Assembly (NCBI GenBank): GCA_963921425.1
Contig: OY992840.1
Location: forward strand, 8,124,501 to 8,188,500
Direction of reading: 5' to 3'
From: Dryas octopetala
Taxonomy: Eukaryota > Streptophyta > Magnoliopsida > Rosales > Rosaceae
Length of the DNA: 64,000 bases
Shown: in pieces, positions 46,687 to 57,650 of the stretch
Layout: the number at the start of each line of letters is the position of its first letter
How positions within the stretch are numbered: the first letter of the stretch is position 1
Translations under genes and position numbers: made by a program
Notes under the pieces: generated by a model
Database searches by the model: none
What the model was told of the DNA's origin: nothing
The model's input: the letters and a program-made list of their open reading frames with translations, nothing else

Positions 46687-47543
46687 GCATGCTTAAAATA
46701 TTCTGAGAGGATTTGTTTTAACAGTTTGTTTACAGAAAACAATACTCTGTTGTGGCATTTATGATGTTGATCACATTTGTATAGACTATATGCTATACAC
46801 ATTTGTACAAACAGTTTGAACACATTGAAGTGGGGATTGAGTTATTTCCATTGTATGTAGACTATTCAGGAACAATTCTGGATCCTTAATGTGATTTCCT
46901 GAGCTTAGACTGACAATCCTGATTAAGCAGAAACAGCAAGAGCTTTGAAATAGTAGAATTCACAATCAATACAGAAAAATTTGTTTTAGTCAATATATGA
47001 TTTTCTATTTTGCTTGATTTTGTTTTTGTTTTTGTTTCTAGTACTTTTGAATCAACTTATCTGTATATTTTTACAAATTGAAAATGGTTTTTTTTTTCTC
47101 TCTTTTTTGATTTAGAGTGTCAAACTCTCTTCGTGGGTGTAGGGAGAAAAGTACTCTACTACTAAAGTTATAAATTCCCACGATACATTTAAAATTTTAC
47201 ATTATGTTGGGACCAAAGACAATAATGATATTTCCAAAGTGAATATGACATTGTGCCACACTAATTTTTGATTTGTGAACTTGACCTATAATTAGGCTAA
47301 ATGGGATTGTCAAGCATGCAGTATGAAAGGAAATCTTAATGTAATTTTGAAGAGTAGTGCCCAAAGTAGTGTTTGGATGGGACAAACATAAGACCCCAAA
47401 AATAAAAGGGGATTATGTCTCAATTGTAGTGGTTGCCCATCACCATGTGGGTCTTGTAATATTATGAATTCCACTGGATAGCTCTGCTGTTTTGAGTCCT
47501 ATCAAGTCATTATATACTTTTAAGAACAACTTCCCAAACAACA
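46687..47543. other. SnRK2 3'UTR and start of the tandem duplication
   Basis: The 3'UTR follows the stop at 46684-46686. From 46767 on the sequence is repeated from 57888. The rest is T/A-rich spacer up to the tRNA gene. Confidence 0.6.
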
Positions 47544-47615
47544 GCGTTTGTAGTCCAACGGTTAGGATAATTGCCTTCCAAGCAATAGACCCGGGTTCGA
47601 CTCCCGGCGGACGCA
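47544..47615 (+). tRNA. trnG-UCC: tRNA-Gly (anticodon UCC), copy 1
   Basis: A 72-base cloverleaf. Acceptor gcgtttg pairs with cggacgc, then discriminator a. The anticodon arm is attgc-cttccaa-gcaat, anticodon TCC at 47577-47579, and the T arm is ccggg-ttcgact-cccgg. The A box (tagtccaacgg) and B box (ggttcgactcc) for RNA polymerase III are present. No intron. A T run follows at 47626-47636, as a Pol III terminator. It decodes GGA, and by wobble GGG. Confidence 0.97.
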
Positions 47616-47625
47616 TAGAATACTA

Positions 47626-47636
47626 TTTTTTTTTTT
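47626..47636 (+). terminator. Pol III T-run terminator of tRNA-Gly copy 1
   Basis: Eleven T residues starting about 10 bases after the tRNA 3' end. Confidence 0.75.
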
Positions 47637-48089
47637 AATTTCTTCTTATCCTCAGATTTCTTGGAGAAGGCTGGCTTCAAGTTCAAGGCAATATCAATGT
47701 TGGTAATTGGTCTAAAACTGCAGAAGCGTTTTTAGAGTTTCCGTGGAAGTCATGAAAAAATAAAAAAACAGAAGAAGATGAAGCATCATTAAAGGTGAAC
47801 AAATTTGATAATTAATTTGGATTTGATGATTTCAATCATATGCCAAGGATCATTCTTTCATTGCCTTGCTCTCTCTCAATTCTCTTTGTGATTTTCACTC
47901 TTTGAATTGAATGATCGGGTCATCACATGCATGTCATTGCTCTCCCCTCCATATATAGGCTCATGAGTGGTTAAATTTAGATTAATAAACTACAAACGAT
48001 CCCCTTAATTCTCAGGTAGAAGTAAAACTTACCTATAACGAGTGTACACACTCATATAGTAATGTACAGTTGACGCATAAGTTTTAGAT

Positions 48090-48270
48090 TGTGACTTCTT
48101 CTCCCTGCCTGCGGTGTCAAAGGGCGGAGGAATCTATAATTCGATCATGCCTTATGGTATTGTCCTTAACAACTGGAGTGCATGCACCACACATGTGTCC
48201 AATGTGGTAAAATACTACTTTTAACGTATTTCATATATATTGGAGCTTCAGTTAAGGGATCCCTTAAATA
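48090..48270 (+). repeat. SPH-upstream repeat, unit R1
   Basis: Shares gtgacttcttctccctgcct, atgccttatggtattgtcc, taacaactgg and ttggagcttc(a/c/g)gttaag with R3 (49981-50191, directly upstream of the SPH gene) and R4 (53012-53205). A partial unit R2 lies at 49165-49232. No SPH coding sequence follows R1. Confidence 0.75.
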
Positions 48271-49164
48271 ATTCATCATCGAGCCACTCCATATTGTATC
48301 TCAACAACCTGAGTCGTTTATTTGTTTAAATCTTTATTCAAAGACCATTTCTACAAAACAATTAGACAAATCATCCCCATTAAGATATCTAATTTTGTTT
48401 AGATAAATAAACAAAAAAAATATTTTCAATAAACATTTGAAATGATGACCATTTAAGCAAATAATTAATTAAAGATCAAGTAGAGTTATAAAACATATTC
48501 AAATTTTAACACCAACCCTTTTATCCCATTGGCCCATTAATTTATCCCATGGACAGTGATCGCTCGATGATAGATGACGAGCACTCGGTCTTTGTTGCTG
48601 AGTGCTCGAATTTGGTATCATTAAAAAAAATAATGCGGACTTGCGCTGAGGAGAATGTAAGTATTAAAACGTACGTACGCTAAAAAATATTGCGGACTTG
48701 CGCCGAGGAGAAAGATGCAGCTGGTGGCCGGAGAGGGGGAGGCTGGTGGATGGGTTGGGTGGCCGACGCTAGGGATCGAGGTGGAAGGAGGAGGGCTTAG
48801 AGCTGCGAGGTTGCTGAGCTTTCAGCCCTTTTTTTTTTATTTTTTTTTCTTTCTCTTCATTTTTTATTGGATTATATATTTCTTATATCTAATATCATTT
48901 TTAAATTTTACTTGGGTTTTTTTATTAATTTATGTCCACAAAGATATTTTTAAAAGCCAAGTCAATGTGCCACATCAGCGCCATGTCAGCAGTTAACGAA
49001 TTTTCTAACGGTCAGAATAACGGAGGTACTCAATTGACGAAATATTGAAGTTGATTAATGTACTCTAATATAAATTTTTGAATTTGAGGTACCAAATTGA
49101 AAAGTGGGGTATAATTGAGGCATATAATTGTAACCAATCCATTAATTAATATGACATTAATTTA
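48271..49164. other. Spacer with a MULE-MITE arm
   Basis: 48550-48720 has two ttgcgc(t/c)gaggaga words and agcactcg/gagtgctcg palindromic pieces. 48720-48830 is a G-rich patch. 48960-49132 matches the right arm of the palindromic MITE at 30166-31050 (aacggaggtact, gaggtaccaaattgaaaag, ataattgtaa) without its left arm. No gene. Confidence 0.5.
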
Positions 49165-49263
49165 TAATTCATGCCTTATGGTATTGTCCGTAACAACTGG
49201 GGTGCACCATGCACACTTGTGTCTAATGTTTTATCTATCTATATATATATATATATATACATA

Positions 49264-49540
49264 AACGATCACTCGCCCACTTTGCAAGTAAAATATCAGC
49301 CAAATCAATAATTGTTTGGTTCTTCAAATTTTGTAGACAAATACAATTCATCAGATAAGGTTGAAATGATGTTGACAGTAATACACTGACTAAACAGTTT
49401 CCGATTTGGCTGATTTTTTGCAAGGGTGATCTTCGAATGATGCTCTAAAATATGGACAGTTCCAATCATTGAAATTCGTTGTTGGGTGGTTAGGTGAGCG
49501 GGGAATTCTCCGCTCTACGGTGCGCGAGTGATCATTATTG
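49264..49540. repeat. Short-TIR repeat, possible MITE
   Basis: acgatcactcgc near the left end and gcgcgagtgatca near the right form an inverted pair, bordered on both sides by TA microsatellites. Interior non-coding. The second copy is at about 60374-60650. Confidence 0.4.
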
Positions 49541-49593
49541 TATATATATATTTTATATATATATCTATCTCTATATTTATACAATAGACTTCT

Positions 49594-49915
49594 AATGAGG
49601 GATCCCCTAGTGGGGACTACATGGGTCGTTTTGTGTCGATACGAACTGTCCATTTTTTACATCTACATTGATAAATTATTCCTATAAAAATTCAACCAAA
49701 TTGAAAACCGTTAAGATATCTAATTCGGATCAAACAAATGGATGAACAACAAGTTTGTCTACAAACACCTAAAGTTTGGCTGGTTAATCAAACAAGTATA
49801 TGATTTTTTATTTGATTGATTTTTTTGCAGGGATGATCTATCAATGGAAATTTAAAAAATGGACAGTTCGGTCGAAAAAAAACGACCCGTGTGGGCCCCA
49901 CAGGGGATCCTCATT
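49594..49915. mobile_element. MITE with about 60-bp TIRs (copy 1)
   Basis: The left end aatgagggatcccctagtgg continues ctacatgggtcgtttt and cgaactgtccatttttt. The complement of the right end reads aatgaggatcccctgtgggg, then acacgggtcgtttttttt and cgaactgtccatttttt. The core is non-coding. The target duplication was not resolved. It lies about 600 bp upstream of the SPH start, and is duplicated at 60704-61025. Confidence 0.65.
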
Positions 49916-49980
49916 TAATTCCTATTAATTGGAAAGCCCCTAGTATTTATATATCTATCTCTATATATATAGAGGGAGTA

Positions 49981-50191
49981 CGTCTTGCATGTCGTTCTAC
50001 AGTGACTTCTTCTCCATTCCTGCGGTGTGAGAGGGCTGAAGAATTTATAATTCATGCCTCATGGTATTGTCTGTAACAACTGGGGTGCACCACGTACACT
50101 TGTGTCTAATGTTGTAAAATATTACTCTTAACATATTTTATATATATTGGAGCTTCGGTTAAGAGATCCGTTAATTAATACAAAAATAAAC
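49981..50191 (+). repeat. SPH-upstream repeat, unit R3
   Basis: The unit nearest to the SPH gene, ending cggttaagagatccgttaat about 320 bp before the ATG. The region that follows (50220-50400) has ggagtggagt and gggagagggagttagggg tandem words shared with the SPH locus at 17521-17642. Confidence 0.75.
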
Positions 50192-50449
50192 AATTAAGAA
50201 TCTAAAAAAACTAAAAAATAGTGGAGTGGAGTGGAGTGGAGCCGAGAGGCATGCAGGGTAGGGGAACAGGAGGATAGAGAGGGGCAGTGCACATGGGAGA
50301 GGGAGTTAGGGGAATAGAGAGGGGCAGTGCATGTGGGAGAGGGAGTTAGGGCATGTGGGAGTGGGGATAGGGGAATGGAGATGGGCGGCTTATTTAATTT
50401 TCTGAGATTCGATTCGCAACGTACATAAGACGTGATACATATGCATATG

Positions 50450-50457
50450 TATAAATA
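50450..50457 (+). promoter_or_regulatory. TATA box of SPH copy 1
   Basis: tataaata, 63 bp upstream of the ATG, set in tandem atgcatat words. Identical in copy 2 at 61560-61567. Confidence 0.6.
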
Positions 50458-50512
50458 CATATGCATATTAATTCACTCAACAGAAAACACCTAGCTAAGA
50501 GATCGAGTGAGA

Positions 50513-50959
50513 ATGGGTGTCAACAGTCGTCCTGGCAATACATTGTTTGCCTTCGCCATGTTCATCCTCTTATTAGTGGACCAAAGTCCACATGTGTTGG
50601 GATTTTTAGAGAAGATGGAGGTGACCATCTTCAACGAATTGGAGGGGAAGACAAAGATAACCCTTCACTGCAAATCCAAAGATGGTGATGATTTAGGGAC
50701 CCACAAACTTGCTTACGAACACAAGTTCAATTGGAAGTTTCGGAACAATTGGTTTTCCAACACCATATTTACCTGCGACTTTGCCTGGCACAAGTCTACA
50801 GGCGGCCAAAAAGTCTCTGGCAACTTTGAAATATACAGGGCCAGCAGGGATGAGGAGAGGTGCACGTCGTGTGTCTGGTTTGTTAGAGAAGCAGGCCTCT
50901 ATTCCCGTGATGATGAGAAACACGTTGAGGAACTTTTCTACACTTGGCCTGAGCCGTAG
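50513..50959 (+). CDS. S-protein homologue (plant self-incompatibility S1 family), copy 1
   Basis: A 148-residue intronless protein with an N-terminal secretion signal (hydrophobic core about 11-22, likely cut near residue 28-30). The mature part of about 118 residues has the S1-family layout: VTIFNELEGKTKITLHCKSK near its start, then LGTHKLAYEHKFNWKF, FTCDFAW and a closing RCTSCVWFVREAGLY. The four Cys at 53, 88, 117 and 120 fit the family's two disulphides. S1 proteins act as pistil determinants in Papaver; most SPH proteins elsewhere are secreted, low-expressed and of unknown role, so self-incompatibility is not implied here. It is convergent with an Ole e 1-like gene about 610 bp downstream. 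The upstream ATG-less codons (gtg aga) are leader. Confidence 0.9.
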   Translation: MGVNSRPGNTLFAFAMFILLLVDQSPHVLGFLEKMEVTIFNELEGKTKITLHCKSKDGDDLGTHKLAYEHKFNWKFRNNWFSNTIFTCDFAWHKSTGGQKVSGNFEIYRASRDEERCTSCVWFVREAGLYSRDDEKHVEELFYTWPEP

Positions 50960-51570
50960 TATGCATATATGGATCAATGGATGGAACTTGGAAGACAATA
51001 TCCTCACCGGTTGGGCCATTTGGTCTAACTTTGGTTGCACTGTAACCTCTTAATTAATAGTTAAATAAAGTGAGGTTTTTCCATCTGCTTTAGTGCCTAA
51101 GCTTTCTAGAGCTGGGTAGTTTGATTTTCCTCTTTAGGTGTGCAATTATCTAGCTTGCATCATCAAAGTAGCATGATTCAATCCAAAATCAGCTCCTAAA
51201 AAATGTGAAACATAAAAAACTTAAATAAAATATTTAATCACAATGGTATTTTGGAAACAAATAAACCAATATAACTATTAGAAAACGTACAAAAATATAT
51301 CAGCTCAAATATGGATGCTGACCTCGATATATATAAAGTCAAAGGACTTATATCAATTTTAATCTTATGTACAGTAAGTCTTAATAAATAGTATTCAATC
51401 TTATTTGACGATTACAACGATAAACCCCACGTTACACAATATAAAAAACAAAATTCGGGCATGCATATGCGTGAGCGTGCCGACAGTCTAGTTATTATTA
51501 AGGAAACTAATTTCCTCTTATTAATTGATTAAAACATCACTCGAAAGGCCAAGATTCATATTTTATTAAT
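50960..51570. other. SPH 3'UTR and convergent spacer
   Basis: Carries the SPH 3'UTR with ttaaataaagtgagg (51060-51074). 51120-51560 is the part of the duplicated block that differs most between the two copies. Confidence 0.6.
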
Positions 51571-52270
51571 TTATTCCCTTTCTTTCCGTTTGAGAAGGTC
51601 TTTGCAACCAGGAGCCTCTTCCTTTGGTTGGAAACCCATTGGGGTGGCCACATATCTCATGGTGGTCGGTGCTGCGTTGCCGGATGAGTCGATCACTTTT
51701 GAGTTGGCCTCGACATCGAAGTCGATTTCTTGGGGAGACACCTGACTAGATACCTCATTACATTTAGGATTGTTGCTATCCACTAGAGCGATCGCACACG
51801 CGGCGTTCTCGTATCCAAGTAAATGCCACGAGTACTGTCCGTTGTCATTAGTCGTAGTCTTGTCAGTCCATGTTACCTTCCCATCTTTATCTTTGCACTG
51901 CAAACCCACTGTTGCACCTGTATGCGTAAATGTCTGTGAGGTTACATTCAAGAATTTATAGCTCTTAGATTTTTAATATATGTCTAGAATTTGAAACAAG
52001 TAAAAGCAAGTACAACAGAGAAACAAAAATATCATTACATGCATGCATGCATTGTCATTGCGCGTAAGAAATTGAAGATTAAAATCAATGAAATGTATGT
52101 AGTTTATGTATACCTGGGAGAGGCTGATCCACTGGGGTTTTATGCCTTAATTTGCAATTGTCACAATAAACTGAACCAAATATCTCAGTGTTGACACCAC
52201 AATAAGCTAAACCAAAGAGGGACAAGACGCAAAGTGTAGTGGCAAGGATAATTGTGCTAGACTTTGCCAT
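51571..52270 (-). CDS. Ole e 1-like secreted protein, copy 1
   Basis: Two exons on the minus strand, 52270-52114 and 51917-51571, joined through a Gly codon across a 196-bp GT-AG intron, giving 167 residues. The signal peptide MAKSSTIILATTLCVLSLFG is likely cut after AYC or nearby. The mature part starts with EIFGSVYCDNCKLR, then GATVGLQCKD, a Thr-rich TDKTTTNDNGQYSW block and a CAIALVDSNNPKC block. Cys36, 39, 60, 93, 105 and 157 fit the six-Cys Ole e 1 pattern. Family members are extracellular, often in pollen or growing tissue, and their biochemical role is unclear. The tail is basic (CKDLLKRKERE). A TA/CT-rich promoter lies at 52345-52420. It ends tail to tail with the SPH gene. Confidence 0.88.
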
Positions 52271-52396
52271 TGTTAATAAATTTCGTCCTGCTTGTTTAAT
52301 TGTCTTGTTTGGTTGAATATCAATTTAGATTCAAATGATGAATGTATCTATATATATATATATATGCATGCAGATAAAGTAGGGGGGTTTCTGTTT

Positions 52397-52419
52397 TCTC
52401 TCTCTCTCTCTCTCTCTCT
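52397..52419. repeat. CT microsatellite in the Ole e 1-like promoter
   Basis: (tc)n about 23 bp long, about 130 bp upstream of the start on the minus strand. In copy 2 it is about 4 bp shorter (63471-63488). Confidence 0.9.
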
Positions 52420-52420
52420 A

Positions 52421-53011
52421 AGGCGTAGAATCAATCAATACCTACATTTATTTTGGAAAATCTTTTTTTAAAGTTTTGGTAGCGCTTGTTTTTCTAATGT
52501 TTGCATGTACGTACGTAATCGATTTAGAAAATTAATTATTTGACTCGCTCTGGTCGTCCTTATTTAACTCTAAACCTTGAATTAAAAAAAAAAAAAAAAA
52601 ACTTTGTGGTCATTATAATTTTGTTATTTTTATTATTTTATCTATCTCTATATATACATATATCTATCTCTATATATATAGATGGATATAGATAGATTTT
52701 GGGACTGTTTGTTTTTGTCAGAGGTTTTGGGACTTTTTCAAACTCAATTTGTTCATTATTTTCCCCCTAAATCTTAGAAGAAAAAGAAACAATCGAGACC
52801 GTACACAAAATAGGCCAACACTCCAAAAAGATAACAACTGACTCCATCCATTTTAAGGGTCGCAATGATTACTAACTTGGATTTGAATTTTTCTTTTGTT
52901 CCCTAAAATCAGATAATTAATAAATGATTAGAACTAAAAATCAAATGAAATTTAGAAAATTCCTTCCAAAATTATTATTTTTATTTGGAGAGCTATTAGA
53001 AGGGTGTTTCC
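52421..53011. other. Intergenic, no gene seen
   Basis: AT-rich with an A run (52584-52601) and a palindromic tatctatctctatata/tatatagat cluster at 52638-52695. Also present in copy 2 to the window edge. Confidence 0.45.
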
Positions 53012-53810
53012 GTGTGCACGTCGTTCTGCTGTGACTTCTTCTCCCTACCTAGCTACAGTGTCAAAGTTAAAATTCATACGCACTTTATGGTATTGTCCGG
53101 TAACAACTGGGGTGCACCACACTCGTGTCTAATGTTGTAAAATATTACTTGTAAGATATTTCATGTATATTGGAGCTTCCGTTAAGGGATCCCTTAATTA
53201 ATACTCATAGTTTTTTTTGCTTCTGTCATGGAATTTTTCCATCTGCTAAGTGCCTAAGCTTTCTAGATCTGGGTTAATTCGTCTTAGTTTGATTTTGTTG
53301 CTATTTATTTTACCTTAATTAATTGTTGTTTTCTAGCTAGCTTCCACCTTTTCTATTACTTTGTCGACTAAACCATAAGCATTTATAGCTCTCGTTTTGT
53401 TTTATTTTCTTCGATACTTTAATATGGGTACACTAAAATAGCTAGATACACTGGTTTCACCATCATTGATACACTATTATATAGGTACACTTACATAGAT
53501 ACACTAATATAGGTAGACTGGATATATATATCTAGCTTAATCATTAATTTTAATTTTAATCTTGATCTTTAATTTTGGTTTTGGTATACTTTTCTCTTTA
53601 GATGCAATTATCTTGCATCATCAAATTAAGTAGCATGATTCAATCCAAAATCAGCTCCTAAAAAATGTGAAACATAAAAACTAAATTAAAATATTTAATC
53701 ACAAGGGTATTTTGGAAACAAATAAACCAATAAAATTATTAGAAAATAAAAAAATATCAGTTGAGATATAGATGCTGACATGGATATAAAGTCAAAGGAC
53801 CTATATTGTA
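53012..53810 (+). pseudogene. Gene-less SPH relic (promoter repeat R4 joined to SPH 3' flank)
   Basis: 53012-53205 is an SPH-upstream repeat (cacgtcgttctgctgtgact ... cccttaattaatac). After about 30 bp, 53237-53300 matches the SPH 3' flank (tttttccatctgct, agtgcctaagctttctaga), and 53610-53800 matches the flank further down (gcatgattcaatccaaaatc, agctcctaaaaaatgtgaaa). The coding region between promoter and 3' flank is gone. Between 53300 and 53610 lies inserted or unrelated sequence with tandem 'tacactaatataggta' words. Confidence 0.7.
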
Positions 53811-53895
53811 GTACAATTTCTCTTTAAAAAAATTCAATTCAATCATAACTTACTTGTGACTGTCGTTCAGTCACAACTAAATTTGAAGTTGTGAG

Positions 53896-56800
53896 TGTGA
53901 GACCCCGTATTTTCTAGAAAATTATTTTAACTATTCTGAATATTTATGTTAAGGATTTTGGGATTTATTTGGAAAATAAAAAGGGTTTTGACTTAATTTT
54001 AAATTTTTGTTTTAATTTGGGCTTGACCCAAAGTTGACTTTTAAAATAAATGGGCTTTCGATTTTGACTTTGGGCCCGTTGGAAAGGTTTCGAGTTCACG
54101 AGTTCGTTGACATGAAGCACGCATAAATTAGAGTTACGGTTTGAGAGATACGGGCATTTGAAGGGAGGGGCAATTTCGTAATTTTATTTGAGTGGGTTTT
54201 AAATACCCAAAATCCAGAAAGTTCTAAGGGGGTATTTATTCTCTCTTTCTCTCACTCTCTCTCCCCGGTTTTCTTTCCCCGCGTTTCTCTCCCTCGCACT
54301 GCACAGTGCAGCCGCCGCCATCACCGGCGCGTGAGGGCGCGTCCGGCTACGGCTGCCGGAGGTCGAAGCCCAGACGAGGTCGTCTTCCTCTCCCCTTCCT
54401 CCCTTTGGTGTCGGCGCAGCCCGAAAATTCCCCAGGACCCGAGACCCAGTTCAAGGCCGATAGGGCCTCCGGCGACGACTCACCTTTTCTGGCGAATTTG
54501 AGAGTGGCGACCACTTGGGTTTTCTTCCCCAGGCCCCGGCGAGTTCAACCATGCCACTCCCTTACTCCGGCGACCACCCTCGACGGAGAATCGACGCGAA
54601 GACCGAGAGTGGCTCTCGTCGGCGATTTGATTTTTCCGGCCAAGACGTGACACCGGACCTACTGGGCTTTGTTCCCCTCGTTATGGCGAGTCCGACCATG
54701 GCCTCTGTTTGTCCATAGGATGCTCCAAGACGGAGCAATGAGCTCGGGAAGCCAAGCCAGCCGCTGACTTCTGCCGCCGATTCCGGCGATAATTGGCCGT
54801 CGGTCCAGTTACAAGAATTGATCCTCGAGGTATGGGTTTTCTTTCCCCCTTGTTCTTGCGTGTCAATTTTGAGAATCTGGAGATTTAAATTTTAGGGCTT
54901 GTACCCATTTCGGGTTTACCTTGAATTGAGCATATTAAATGATTTATGAGTTGTTTTTCGTCCAATTGAAGTGCCTAGGTTGATTGAGATTGATTTTTAG
55001 TTGAAAAACAATTTTTTTTAGGATCTGACGCCGCTGCCACCACTGCCTCGTCAGCGGCCGTTTGTCTCATTTTGCCCACATTGAACTTCTAGGAAATCCT
55101 TGGAGGTTGTTTGGGGAGTTCTGTGAAATTTCTGTGTTGTTTAAGGTCGGGCAGCCACCGTGTGTGGTGGTGGCCGCCCGTTTTGGACGCTAAACGACCA
55201 GTTGTGAATTCTGTATATATTTAAGTTCGTTGTCTGGTCTTAACAGGTACACAGGCTCAGGAAGTCTCATTCCCGATGCCGTTATGTTGTCGGATTTGGT
55301 ATCCGAGCAATGGCACCGTGAAGGGTATTTCAGTCTTTTACGTAGTTGAACTGTGAGTGAAACTTATCTAGTTATATCGTAGAGTACCGTTAGCAAATTA
55401 TCTGTTTTGTGTGTTTGTTGTTATTTGTTAGAGGAGGCTAAGTATAGGATTTAGATCATGAGAAGGAATTGACGAGGATTTGAGACTAAAGGATTAATTG
55501 AGAATTATAGAGATGTTATGACGATAATTGCTGAATTAGAGAAGAAATGTTTATTGTCAAGGAATATGAGTGAGGATTAAGCAATTATTATGCAGTAGAC
55601 TGTGAGTATGAACAGCAAACAAGTGAAGGGTTTATGGTTTCCGATTGATTATTTCTCCAATTTAATCCATTGAGAATTGAATTTGAGATTTATTCTTACT
55701 TTAATGATTTATACAATAATGTTCTATAAAGGGTTTTGAAGTACTTATTTGAGATTTATTTTTATGCATAAGATAATATTTTAAATTTGGTTTTAGCGCC
55801 AACCATTGGAAGTTTTTTTATTTGGATTCATGAGATGAGCATATGAATTTATAATGTTTTTGGCTTAGCATTTGATTTCATGGTTTTAAGAGCTATATTA
55901 TTTTGAGACGAATTATTAAATGCATGATTTGAGGATTTGTAAAAAGTTTAAGAAATCGTAATTTGCAGACTTTGTCTATTTACAAGAATGGTTTTAGAAA
56001 GTTGCAAAGCAAACCGCCATATTAGCACCCTCACTCACAGGTACAGATACATATAGGTATTTGGGACCCATCACGGCACACACATAAGCTTTGGGCTGTG
56101 TGCCGGAATGCCTCACCCTTTGGGGGTAGTTTATGTGCACGTACGACACTTTGGCTATTGTACGACGGCGATTCGACGGTACAAGAGCCACCGTAAGTTA
56201 ACTTGTATGACGGCGTCGCGACGGTACAAGGGACACCGTAAGTCCACTCGTATGACGGCGTTGCGACGGTGCGCGTGGAAGGGTAATCTACGTGCACATA
56301 CGACACTTTGGCTTATTGTACGACGGCGAATCGACGGTACAAGGGCCACCGTAAGTCCACTTGTATGACGGCGTTGCGACGGTACAAGGGACACCGTAAG
56401 TCCACTCGTATGACGGTGTTGCGACGGTACGGGTGGAGTTATGTAGACGGTCCACTTGGTGCGACGGTCTTGTACGGTACCAATGTGGAGCCTGTCAATT
56501 GGGTGCTTATATGGCCAACGTTTTTTTTACAAAAAGGAAAAACTTTATTAGATAAAAATATTTTTAGTTATTTTCTATCAGTTCAAGACTCAAAAAGAGG
56601 TTTTAGCTAGAAATTTTATAAGATACAACATTTCTATTACTTCCCATTATTTTCTATGTTCAAAAGGAATTTCAAAGTTGAAGTTGTTATATAGAACCTT
56701 CTATTGGTATTTGTTAAGATGTGAAAGAATTCATTACAACGAATATTTGATATATTTCTTTCTTTTGATCATTTGGGAAAAGTTTCAAAACGTATTTTAA

Positions 56801-57534
56801 AACTGGGAGATTTCAAAGAGCGATGTGAGTGAAATTAGTTAGTTTAACTGTTTGCTTGATTTTTTGTGTGCATTTGTTTTCTAGGACTTGGTTACGCTAG
56901 GACTTGGTAAAGTGTAGGCTTGAATCTTGAGGATGGAATTGATGGTGATTATACGTTGAGGTTATTATTTAAGACGAGAATGATTTGAGAATATTATTGA
57001 GGTTAATAGTTGACGACTAAGCTTTTGATTTGTGGAATGATTATTATTTATTGATGGGTTTTGATTTGAATACTAGGATTTATGATTTTATCTTGATGCT
57101 TGGATGATTGGTGATGGAATTATTATGTGATTGAGTAATTATCGATTTTATTGTGGATTATTTTTGAGTATTGGAACTTAAAGAATTTTGAGGATTATTG
57201 TTTAAGTTATTTCACTCATACATGCTCTAGTGAGCTTACCGGGTTGTTTGTTTGAATGACCCGGTACACCATGGTTGTGGTGTAGGGTTTGTGCATGTTT
57301 GCAGGTAAAGCAGGCTGAGGAGGCAGTGAGGAGAAATTGAGGCAGTGGGACCCGCTTTGTTTTGAATTAACTGATTTTATACAGTAACTTTTACATAAAT
57401 GTTTGTTTTTGGGTTCGCACTCTGATTTATCAAATGTATTTTATTATTATGTTAAGTGCATGGCTCATTCTTTGAAAAGAGGTTTAAAAGGCAAGTTTCA
57501 GTGTATTTATGGGCTCGAGGATCAGGGTGTTACA
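53896..57534. mobile_element. LTR-retrotransposon fossil, probable solo LTR
   Basis: It starts tgtgagaccccgtattttc and ends atcagggtgttaca, the TG...CA borders of an LTR. The 5-bp target duplication gtgag is intact at 53891-53895 and 57535-57539. At 3.64 kb it is long for a single LTR, but no protease, reverse transcriptase or integrase sequence is visible, so a solo LTR is the simplest reading. A tRNA-Met primer-site-like ttggtatccgagc near 55297 leaves open a shortened element with internal sequence. Likely Gypsy superfamily. The intact duplication suggests moderate age. A CT-rich and GC-rich leader-like part lies at 54240-54720, and a tandem repeat at 56158-56470. Confidence 0.7.
56158..56470 (+). 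repeat. 45-bp tandem repeat with higher-order structure inside the LTR
   Basis: Units of about 45 bp contain gacggcgttgcgacggtaca then agggacaccgtaagtccact. About six units are arranged as two blocks roughly 160 bp apart, each opened by tacgacactttggct(t)attg. Confidence 0.85.
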
Positions 57535-57650
57535 GTGAGTGTCGTACAATCACAACTAAATTTATAATTGAGACTACATTAGCTAACTTCAAAGACAATA
57601 TAAAAGCCTCAAGCGCAATTTTGTCAAAACCTTATAAATTTTAACTAGGG

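Noticed and set aside
50693-51053. Frames of 114-115 codons overlapping the SPH gene on both strands
   Set aside because: They are other-phase readings of the SPH coding sequence and 3'UTR, and both are duplicated simply because the gene is.
54306-54866. GC-rich 60-114 codon frames
   Set aside because: They sit inside the LTR and carry no gag, pol or host-gene motif.
56031-56610. Repetitive frames with YKGHRKST-like units
   Set aside because: They are translations of the 45-bp tandem repeat within the LTR.
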